Of a stretch of 64,000 bases of DNA, positions 56,400-64,000 are shown piece by piece (position 1 is the first letter of the stretch; every line of letters starts with the position of its first letter). The DNA is taken from assembly GCF_042453785.1 (NCBI RefSeq), contig NC_091663.1:35638001-35702000 (forward strand). The letters run 5' to 3'. The translations under genes and the position numbers were made by a program. The DNA is from Malus domestica (taxonomy: Eukaryota > Streptophyta > Magnoliopsida > Rosales > Rosaceae). The notes beneath the pieces were generated by a model, which did no database searches, had not been told where the DNA came from, and saw only the letters and a program-made list of their open reading frames with translations.

Positions 56400-57234
56400 G
56401 TCAGATCCAATGCTTAGTGAATATGGATACAAATCCGATCAGTCTACAAGTCTAGTTGACTGCTAGTCTTCATTGGCTGGCTTAACCACCAATTAGAGCA
56501 TAAACATAAAACTTTCCTAGAAGTTAGATGACATAAGCATGCTGACCCCATGGGAAAAGGATAACAAAAAGGAAGTAATTTTTTCTTCCTTTGTATAACT
56601 TGATTCTTACATCTAGATGGAATACAAACGGAACGAATATAACCCTACAACCCTAGCCTTTCATTCCATGTTGTCCCCACATAACACGTCAAATGTGAAG
56701 AGGAAGTTCGTTCACATTAACGAAACTACAAACTTTATAGGTCCTTCTCAATAAACTACTTAATCCCGAAGTATTCGTAAATTTTGTTTCAACAATTGGT
56801 GTTAAGTTTATCCGTGATCTGGTTTGTCACCTCTCACGGCTCACGAGGCAGAAAACAATATGATTCCTATAGTTACAGAGGGTTAGTTTCTTCATTGGTC
56901 ATATTTCGACACTCAAATCGAATCCAATCCCACATATACTCTGATGTTTGTGTTTTCGGATGTCTCATTTTCTTCTCAGAGTCTTTAATAACTTTTTGGT
57001 GTCTTCATCTATCACTACGTCGATGTTACAAATTCACTATGGTTGAACACATAAGTACCATTCATATTGCCCACCGTATCATAACATGAGGGACGCGGTG
57101 TGACGAGTTTCTCCGGAATCTCAAACTAATTTGTCAAAAGTTGCTGTGGAAACCAGATACAAGTTTATACATTGGTCGCTTGCTATATGCATATGCTTTG
57201 TTATAGTGGTACTTTTTAGATTCTAATTTCCTCA

Positions 57235-57440
57235 TAACATAGGGTGCCTAAAAAGGACGCCAACAAGACTCTCATCTTTGCAAAGGTCGGGGAGGGGAGA
57301 CGTCTATCGTACGCAGTTTTACTTTTGCTTTGTAAAGAGGCTGTTTCCACGACTCGAATCCGTGACCTTTCTGTCACAAATGAAGAAATTTTTCGTTGCG
57401 CCAAGACTCGTCCTCATAGAGTACCTAAAATGATCCCTTA
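57235..57440 (-). mobile_element. tRNA-derived SINE remnant (copy A)
   Basis: On the minus strand CTTGGCGCAACGAAAAATTT (A-box-like), GGTCACGGATTCGAGTCGTG (B box) and GGAAACAGCCTCTTTACAAA follow in the order of plant tRNA-derived SINEs. The short ORFs on both strands are incidental. Confidence 0.65.
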
Positions 57441-57595
57441 AAAAAGTACCTAAAGTGATTGAGAATATGATCCCAAAATTTGACAAAGTAGTTTTCTCTT
57501 TAGATAAAAAAAGACGGAACAATAGGGTAAAGATGTCTGAAAAATGACTAGGTATCTAGGATTCTTACTCCAACCATGACTCCTTTATAGAATGC

Positions 57596-57606
57596 ATATA
57601 AATACC
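57596..57606 (+). promoter_or_regulatory. TATA box of small gene A
   Basis: CATATAAATACC, 68 bp before the start codon at 57673; the same motif at the same distance precedes gene B, in duplicated DNA. Confidence 0.6.
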
Positions 57607-57672
57607 ACCTTCTATGTTCTTTAGAAAATCGCTCTCAATTTTCAAAACTTGATCACATATTCATATTACTTG

Positions 57673-58065
57673 ATGGAAAAGAATGGAAATAATTCTGCTG
57701 CATCAGATTCAAAGGGAGTGTATGAGAAAATCTTCAGCGCCATCGCAGTTTCTCCTTCATTTCAAGCAATTCGCCAAGCCATGCATTTTCCACAAGAACC
57801 TAAAGCTGCCTCCACTGCTAGAAGCGGGGATGCTCCACAACCACAACCCAAGAAGTCAGCTGAATCAGCACCGATAGTGATTCAGATTCCAATCACGTCT
57901 GCAAAACAGAACTCTCAAGTTAAGGAGGAAAAGCATGAAGCACAGAACTCTCAAGTTAGGAATATTGAAGTTCAAGGAGGATTGGATATTAACGACATAT
58001 TTTCGGAGTATATTCGTCGTACGAAGAAGAAGTTCAATTCGACGCAATCGAATCCTGGTAGTTGA
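57673..58065 (+). CDS. Small intronless protein of unknown function (copy A), 130 aa
   Basis: Begins MEKNGNNSAASDSKGVYEKI; the earlier in-frame stretch has no ATG, so 57673 is the start. It is acidic/basic mixed, low-complexity in the middle (proline and alanine-rich PQPQPKKSAESAP), and ends with DINDIFSEYIRRTKKKFN, a helical-looking C-terminal block shared with copy B. Between these lies a short internal repeat, QNSQVKEEKHEA followed by QNSQVRNIEVQ, largely missing from copy B. No signal peptide or membrane segment. The differences from copy B respect the frame (length changes in multiples of three), which supports real coding. I do not recognise a named family; function unknown. The TATA box and likely promoter are duplicated with it. 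Confidence 0.8.
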   Translation: MEKNGNNSAASDSKGVYEKIFSAIAVSPSFQAIRQAMHFPQEPKAASTARSGDAPQPQPKKSAESAPIVIQIPITSAKQNSQVKEEKHEAQNSQVRNIEVQGGLDINDIFSEYIRRTKKKFNSTQSNPGS

Positions 58066-58069
58066 AAGA

Positions 58070-58640
58070 ATGCTTCCTTTAAGCGCGAGTAGGTTTCCCA
58101 ATTGTGTGTGCATGATGCATGCATTAGTTTTAGGATTTTGCTAGTTTCACGACTTAAGTTAGCATTTCTCTTAATTTTAATGTCCAACAAACTTACTTTG
58201 TTTAAGTTGTCCTCTCTATGTGCTCTCTTTATCTATCTTTCAATCTGATCACATATGTAATGCTTGAGTTGGTGTCGTTTGCCATTGAATAAGATTGCAA
58301 GTTGCTGTTTCTGTTTGATTACTCCGCACGTTTGCTTTGGCTATCAATACGAATTGTAGTCGGAAAGCGATGATGAAGCTTGTAGCTCAAATAATTAAAA
58401 GTATTTACTCGCTAATATTGCACCCAAAGTCCTGCATTAGATTCTTTCCCTCCTCCCAAATATTATTTGTAAATAAGAGAGAAAAAAAGTAGGATTTTAG
58501 AGGGAAAAAGTCTTAACAAGAATCCAAGAATCCAAAACCATATAAAAACACTAAGTAAAACTATAAAAAATGAGAAAACTTGTGCAGAGGTGGCCCAATC
58601 ATGCCGTTTGTAGGCCACCTCTCACAAAAAAAGAGATTTT
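58070..58640. other. 3' flank of small gene A
   Basis: Conserved with the flank of gene B (AAGAATGCTTCCTTTAAGC and GTTAGCATTT...CTTAATTTTAATG), probably the 3' untranslated region. No further gene seen. Confidence 0.5.
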
Positions 58641-58646
58641 TTTCAA

Positions 58647-58772
58647 TGTATTGAAAACATGACCTGATACACTAAATATCATAATATTAGTAGGAAGGTG
58701 TTTTTTGTTTTTACAAGTGTCTGTTCACTTATATTATGATAGTTGGTGTATCAACCATGTTCTTAATACACT
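58647..58772. mobile_element. MITE, GTGCCGGAAACACGG family (copy 4), inside duplication copy A
   Basis: TGAAAACATGACCTGATACAC at the left is inverted as GTGTATCAACCATGTTCTTA at the right, with AATATCATAATATTAG / TATATTATGATAGTTGG inside. More diverged than copies 1-3. Confidence 0.55.
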
Positions 58773-59664
58773 AACAAATCTTTCCAACTAAAGCATGAAA
58801 CTCTCATGTGTTTTTTGCTTGTTAATCACTTGGTTTTAATTAGTGATTATTCTGTTTGTTTTTCTTTTTCTTTTGACTTATTCCCAGATGGTCACTGCCA
58901 TTTTCACAAAGAATGATTCCTGTGTCATCCACTATAATTCAAGCAAACTATGTCACCAAGACCACAACATAAGCATCTTACTTTTCCCATTTTTTATTTC
59001 TTTATTTATTCTTTCAAAGCAACTTACAATTGGATTGTATTTTTGTTGTTTGTTTTTATTTGCACATTTACATTTGCATTTATTTGTATTAGTCACTAAT
59101 TTTAGTTAGCAACAATACTAGGAGGTGGAATCCAACCTCTAAGTGTTGGGATGAATGCTCTTAAACAATTGGAATGCAACTGTCTTATCTGTCTAAGTTT
59201 ATAAAGGAGAATTATACTTGAATTTCTAAACCAACATGTAATTCCAAACCCAAATCTCTAAATCCAACTTGGGAATTGGAATTTGTCTAAAGAAATCAAT
59301 TGAATAGATCCTACCTTGGGACAGGGAACAAGGGCGGCACCGCAACTTAGTTTAATGTTACACTTACCACCTAATTATACAATCATTTATATTATTTCTT
59401 TAATAGTGATAATGTCTGTCAACACATACAAATAATAGTACAATTATATGTTAAGAGTATCATTTTTACTTTTAAATTTACATGACATGTGTTTGAAAAC
59501 AGCAAAACTTTAATTAAAACAACGAGTGATAAGTAAAATAAAAACTCGCAAAACTTTAATTAAAAATAAAAGATCACGTGCATGTTTGATACACATCTTG
59601 GATCTAGTTTTTTAAACTCAAAAACCATTTTAGAATTTGCATCAAGAAATTGGATTTTGCTAAG

Positions 59665-59808
59665 GGGTGTGCTATCCACACATCCTATTTTACTTCTTAC
59701 ACACCCTTATTAATTTATATCCGTTGATTTTCTACAATTCATTATATTCGACAACCAAAAATGAAAGAATGTATGAAAAGTAAAATATGATGTGTGAATA
59801 TCACACCC
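59665..59808. mobile_element. MITE with ~38-bp inverted ends and 9-10-bp TSD (Mutator-like)
   Basis: TTTTGCTAAG flanks both sides (59655-59664 and 59810-59819). Left end GGGTGTGCTATCCACACATC, right end inverted TGTGTGAATATCACACCC, with TATTTTACTT pairing further in. Nine-to-ten-base duplications fit the Mutator superfamily. It lies between the two duplication copies. Confidence 0.8.
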
Positions 59809-59967
59809 TTTTTGCTAAGGCCCTGGGCACTTGAGCTTCCGATTCTAAATGATTTTGGAGTTTAAAAACTGGATCCAAGATGGATTGGAAACAGGCCGGT
59901 CGAATTTGGTACCTTTTTCAAAAAGCGTTTTTCATTTTGAGAAACGGACAGGAAACGTTTTCCACGG

Positions 59968-60306
59968 TTGAAAAAACGTAGCGCAAAGACCTATCTGCGG
60001 AAACGCATTTTCAGAAACAGCCGTTTCCATTTCGAAGAATTTTCTGAAACCGTTTTTTCTACGTCTGATCGACGCGAGCCATCTGCTAGCTGCTCCCTAA
60101 GCTCTCAGCTAGTTCTCTCTCATCTGTCTTCTCCTCAGCTACCTGGGTCATCCTCCTCCAAGGTAATTTTATTCTACTTTTTTTGTGATCTTCTCAGCGA
60201 TTGTCTGCTGGTTTTTAATTTGTGCTCTGAAATTCGTGAAATTTATTGTGTTTTCGTAATGGGTTTGCTGAAATTTCTTCGTTCATCTGGAAAATCTATG
60301 CAGTAA
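59968..60306 (+). other. GC-richer exon-like segment between the duplication copies
   Basis: A 112-codon open frame with a C/T-rich part and an exon-end-like TCCTCCTCCAAGGTAATTTT near 60163, resembling the first exon and donor of a plant gene. Nothing recognisable in the translation and no downstream exon found, so it may be a captured or orphaned leader. Present only once. Confidence 0.25.
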
Positions 60307-60699
60307 ATTTCTTGGTTCGTAATGGGTATCCTGTTTTCTGAGATGAATTCTCAGTAAACTTAATTAGTACATTTGGGTCTAAAAATGAAATACGGATAAT
60401 ATTCAATTAATGTTTGTATACATTTCTTCTTTGATCTTAATTTTTAATCATATTTGAGGTAGAAATAAACTTTTTCATGTATTTAGGGAATTCTTTTTTA
60501 TACATATAAATGTATAAAGGGTCGGAGGTCAGAGAACTCTAGGGCATGCCTTGGTCAAATCCAATGCTTATCGATTATGGATACAAATCCGATCCTTCTA
60601 CAAGTCTAGTTGACTGCTAGTCTTCATTGGCATCACTTAACAACCAATTAGACCAAACCCAACCCTCGGTACATGTTATTTTTTTAGGTTTTATTCCCC

Positions 60700-60729
60700 T
60701 CCCAACCCAACCCAACCCAACCCAACCCA
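60700..60729. repeat. (CCCAA)n microsatellite, six units
   Basis: CCCAACCCAACCCAACCCAA-type run within the insertion specific to copy B. Confidence 0.9.
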
Positions 60730-60963
60730 TGCTAAATGAGTTGGCTAAAAGCTAAAAACCAAACAAAAGCCAAATTCCTCCCATGATTTAACCCAGAAAA
60801 TGGTGTAGGCACCACTAGCAAGATCCCACCCACATGGGCATGTATTCTAGGATTTATTGAATCCAACAGCTGAGATCAAATATAATCAAATCTAACAGTA
60901 AAAAAAAAAAAATCTAACGGTCCAAATTCAAATTCAATGCTTATCGATTATTAAAAAATAGCA

Positions 60964-61374
60964 ATTTGTGCATAAGACCATCTCCAATGGTTGAGCTAAA
61001 ATCCAAATATTTTAGCTCGAAAAATTTAGCTTTTAGACCAGAAGCAGCTTTTTTGTTCCAACCGTTTTGGCCTAAAATTTTAGCCCGGGATTATTAAAGA
61101 ATGAATTTAGGCTATTTTTTTGTTAAATTAAATAAAATAAATAAATAAATATGAAGACTATCTTAAATTAATTTTATGAACATTTTAATCTAAAAAAATT
61201 TAAATTCCTATAAATATTAAAAAATTTAAATTCCGATTTCTGAGCTAAATTTTGGGAGGAATCTGGCCTTGGATTAGCATTTAGCATTTAGCCCAAAATT
61301 TCCCCTTGGGTTGGATTGAGTTTGGGGGGAAATTTTAGGGGGTAATTTGACTTTTAGTCCACCATTGGATTTAA
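60964..61374. mobile_element. MITE with TCCAATGG-GAGCTAAAA inverted ends, in duplication copy B
   Basis: ACCATCTCCAATGGTTGAGC at the left, inverted at the right as TTTTAGTCCACCATTGGA. About 410 bp, AT-rich with an (AAAT)n run near 61129 and repeated TTTAGCATTTAGC. Absent at the matching site of copy A, so it arrived after the duplication. The CATCTCCAATGG end is very common in plant DNA transposons. Confidence 0.7.
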
Positions 61375-61674
61375 AACTTTCCTAGAAGTTATATGACATA
61401 AGCACGCTGACCCTATGAGAAAAGGATAAGAAAAAGGAAGTAGTTTTTCCTTCCCTTGTATATATAACTTGATTCTTACATCTAGATGGAATACAAACGG
61501 AAGGAATATCATAACATGTAGGTAGGATAGCGCACGCGGTGTGACGAATTTCTCCGGAATCTCAAACTAAATTGTCAAAAGTTGTTGTGGGAACCAGATA
61601 CAAATTTATACATTAGTCGCTTGCTATATGCATATGCTTTGTTATAGTGGTACTTTTTAGATTCTAATTTCCTC

Positions 61675-61890
61675 ATAATATAGGGTGCCTAAAGTAAAAA
61701 GTGCACCAACAAGACTCCCATCTTTGCAAAGGTCGGGGAGGGAGACGTCTATCGTACGCTGTCTTACTTTTGTTTTGTAAAGAGTCTGTTTCCACAACTT
61801 AAACCCGTGACCTTTCAATCACAAATGAGCAAATTTTTCGTTGCTCCAAGGCTTACCCTCATAGAGTACCCAAAATGATCCCTTAAAAAA
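61675..61890 (-). mobile_element. tRNA-derived SINE remnant (copy B)
   Basis: Duplicate of the remnant at 57235-57440, with changes in the B-box region (AACTTAAACCCGTGACC on the plus strand). Confidence 0.65.
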
Positions 61891-62041
61891 AGAATACCTA
61901 AAGTGATTTAGAATATGATCCCAAAATTTGACAAAGTACTTCTCTTCAGATAAAAAAACGACGGAACAATAGGGTAAAGATCTCTGAAAAATGGCTAGCT
62001 ATCTGGGATTCTTACCCCAACCATGACTGCTTTATAGAATG

Positions 62042-62053
62042 CATATAAATACC
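62042..62053 (+). promoter_or_regulatory. TATA box of small gene B
   Basis: CATATAAATACCC, 69 bp before the start codon at 62120; same position as in copy A. Confidence 0.6.
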
Positions 62054-62119
62054 CCCTTCTATCTTCTTTAGAAAATCACTCTCAATTTTCACAACCTGAT
62101 CACATATTCATATTACTTG

Positions 62120-62449
62120 ATGGAAAAGAATGGAAATAATTCTGCTGCATCAGATTCAAAGGGAGTGTGTGAGAAAATCTTCAGCGCCATCACAGTTTCT
62201 CCTGCATTTCGAGCAATTCGCCGAGCCGTGCATTTTCCACAGGAACCTAAAGCTGCCTCCCATGCTAGTAGCAGGGATGCTCCACAACCACAACCACAAC
62301 CCAACAAGTCAGCTGAATCAGCACCAGTAGTGATTCAGATTCCAATCACGTCTCAAGGAGAAAGGGATATTAACGACATATTTTCGGAGTATATTGATCG
62401 TACGAAGGACAAGTTCAACAAATCGACGCAATCGAATCTTGGTAGTTGA
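62120..62449 (+). CDS. Small intronless protein of unknown function (copy B), 109 aa
   Basis: Paralogue of the gene at 57673. It keeps the N-terminus MEKNGNNSAASDSKGVCEKI, the middle PQPQPQPNKSAESAP and the C-terminal DINDIFSEYIDRTKDKFN, while the ~25-residue repeat segment QNSQVK...VQGGL is reduced to QGER. It has one extra PQ unit and an extra NK near the end, all in multiples of three bases. The ATG at 62120 matches that of copy A. No known family recognised. An in-frame history of indels suggests both copies have been under coding constraint; expression is untested. Confidence 0.8.
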   Translation: MEKNGNNSAASDSKGVCEKIFSAITVSPAFRAIRRAVHFPQEPKAASHASSRDAPQPQPQPNKSAESAPVVIQIPITSQGERDINDIFSEYIDRTKDKFNKSTQSNLGS

Positions 62450-63100
62450 AAGAATGCTTCCTTTAAGCGCGAGTAGGGGATTAATCTGTTATTTAAACGT
62501 TTGATTTGATGGGTTTTTCTGATTGAAATAATAATGGGGTGGTGGTGGTCGTGGTGGTGGGAAGTACGTCGTGATTTCCCAATTCTGTGTGTGCATGCTG
62601 CATGCATTACTTTAAGGATTTTGCTAATATCACGACCTAAGCAGACTGATGTTAGCATTTTTCTTAATTTTAATGCCTAATAAACTTACTTTGTTTAAGT
62701 TGTCCTCTCTCTGTGCTCTCTTTATCTATCTTTAAATATGTAATGCTTGAGTTGGTGTCGTTTGCCATTGAATAAGATTGCAAGTTGCTGTTTGATTACT
62801 CAGCACGCTTGCTTTGGCTAGCAATATGAATTGTAGTTGGCAACCGATGATGAAGCTTGTAGCTCCAATAATTAAAAGTATTTACTCGCTAATATTGCAC
62901 CCAAGTCCTGCATTAGATTCTTCCCCTCCCAATATTATTTGTATAAGAGAAGAAAAATAAAAGTAGAATTTTAGAGGGAAAAAGTCTAATAAGAATCCAA
63001 AACCATATAAAAACACCAAGTAAAACTAGAAAAAATGAGAAAAACTTGTGCAAAGGCGCCTCAATCATGTCGTTTGTAGGACATCTCTCATAAAAGTGAG
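62450..63100. other. 3' flank of small gene B
   Basis: Contains a ~70-bp segment (about 62476-62570, with GGTGGTGGTCGTGGTGGTGG) absent after gene A; the rest matches copy A. No gene seen. Confidence 0.5.
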
Positions 63101-63109
63101 ATTTTTTTT

Positions 63110-63218
63110 CTTTAGTGTATCAGTGCCACAATATAAGTAGGGAAATGTTTTTGTCTTTTTAAGTGTCTGTCCACTGATATTATGATATTTGGTGTACTGG
63201 CTATGTTCTTAATACACG
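63110..63218. mobile_element. MITE, GTGCCGGAAACACGG family (copy 5), truncated
   Basis: Duplicate of the copy at 58647; its left arm is partly deleted (only TTTAGTGTATCAGTGCC remains) while the right arm GGTGTACTGGCTATGTTC is kept. Confidence 0.5.
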
Positions 63219-64000
63219 AACAAATCTCTCCAACAAAAGCATGAAACTCTCATGTGTTTTTTGCTTGTTAATCACTTGGTTTTAATTAGTGATTATTCTG
63301 TTTGTTTTTCTTTTTTCTTTTGACTTATTCCCAGATGGTCATTGCCATTTTTTACGAACAATGATTCCTGTGTCATCCACTATAATTCAAGCAAACCATG
63401 TCACCAAGACCACAACATAAGCATCTTACTTTTCCCATTTTTTATTTCTTTATTTTTTCTTTCAAAGCAACTTACAATTGGATTGAATTTTGTTTGTTTG
63501 TTTTTATTTGCACATTTACATTTGCACTTATTTGTATTAGTCACTAATTTTAGTTAGCAACAATACTAGGAGGTGGAATCCAACCTCTTAAGTGTTGGGA
63601 TGAATGCTCTTAAACAATTGGAATGCAACTGTATTGTTCGTCTAAGTTTATAAAGGAGAATTCTACTTTAATTTTTAAACCAACATGTAATTCCAAACCC
63701 AATCTCTAAATCCAATTTGGGAATTGGAATTTGTCAAAAGAAATCAATTGAATAGATCTTACCTTGGGACAGGGAACCGCAACTTAGTTTAATGTTACAC
63801 TTACCATCTAGTTATACAATCATTTATATTATTTCTTTACTAGTGATAATGTCTGTCAACACATACAAATAATAGTACAATTATATGTTAAGAGTATCAT
63901 TTTTACTTTTAAATTTACATGACATGTGTTTGAAAACAACAAAACTTTAATTAAAACGAGTGATAAGTAAAATAAAAACTCGCAAAACTTTAATTAAAAA

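Larger units (their letters stand above)
56160..59580. repeat. Tandem segmental duplication, copy A
   Basis: From the 3' end of the hAT remnant to CAAAACTTTAATTAAAAA, this matches 60355-64000 in order, with an offset of about 4.4 kb across most of its length. Copy A has about 440 bp (around 56640-57085) absent from copy B. Confidence 0.9.
60355..64000. repeat. Tandem segmental duplication, copy B
   Basis: Starts at GTAAACTTAATTAGTACATT, the match to the tail of the hAT remnant, and continues in register with copy A to the window edge. It contains an insertion (about 60655-61371) not found in copy A. It may continue past 64000. Confidence 0.9.

Noticed and set aside
57235..57440. tRNA gene in the duplicated segment
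   Set aside because: A and B boxes are followed by a SINE body; copy B has a degraded B box.
1..64000. CRISPR arrays, operons, bacterial-type promoters or origins
   Set aside because: The window is plant nuclear DNA; tandem repeats seen are minisatellites, LTR arrays or duplications, and none shows regular repeat-spacer structure.

Overview
This window reads as a gene-bearing but transposon-rich stretch of a dicot plant nuclear genome. Six protein-coding loci have clear plant homologues, most have many short introns with GT-AG ends, and the intergenic DNA is AT-rich and full of plant repeat families (Ty1/copia, a Cassandra-type TRIM with a 5S rRNA-like segment, small TRIMs, SINEs, MITEs, hAT and Helitron remnants). 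The style of repeats suggests a woody rosid, most likely Rosaceae (apple/pear/cherry group); that placement is inference from memory of repeat families, not something the sequence proves.

Layout, left to right. 1-6006 (-): the N-terminal 12 exons of MED33A/REF4-type Mediator subunit, running off the left edge. 6.2-10.4 kb: a pile of retroelements, namely a tiny TRIM, a MITE, a non-autonomous LINE-like insertion made of two ~600-bp tandem units with a 14-bp target-site duplication, a 5S-bearing LTR-like unit, and an intact Cassandra TRIM with a perfect 5-bp TSD. 12.5-20.7 kb (+): two tandem, intronless, GPI-type aspartic proteases whose flanks are also duplicated; a Helitron 3' end lies between them. 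21.3-23.3 kb (-): a BPM-type MATH-BTB adaptor of CUL3 E3 ligases. 23.6-28.2 kb: noncoding, with a hAT-type MITE and an Au-type SINE. 28.2-32.0 kb (+): a five-exon gene for a conserved plant protein of unknown function with C-terminal membrane segments. 32.3-33.3 kb: a mosaic nuclear insertion of plastid DNA (trnI-GAU intron joined to rpl2). 33.6-35.3 kb: a long hairpin, a degenerate minisatellite and a MITE. 35.8-39.1 kb (-): mitochondrial EF-Tu, 12 exons. 40.1-47.5 kb: a broken SP1-like gene split by a Ty1/copia element (40800-46922) that has four in-frame stops and an abnormal, tandemly expanded 3' LTR. 48.5-49.85 kb: a solo LTR nested inside a MITE. 50.4-53.3 kb (+): the intact SP1-type RING E3 ligase, 11 exons. 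55.6-56.4 kb: a hAT deletion derivative. 56.2-64.0 kb: a ~4.4-kb tandem segmental duplication, each copy with one small intronless gene of unknown function and its own TATA box.

The genes do not form a pathway: Mediator control of transcription, secreted/anchored proteolysis, ubiquitin ligase adaptor and ligase, and mitochondrial translation are ordinary eukaryotic neighbours without operon logic. The most interesting material is structural: the monomer-bearing LINE-like insertion, the 5S-carrying LTR-like unit, the LTR array that contains sequence otherwise seen outside the element, the chimeric plastid insertion, and the duplicated gene pairs.
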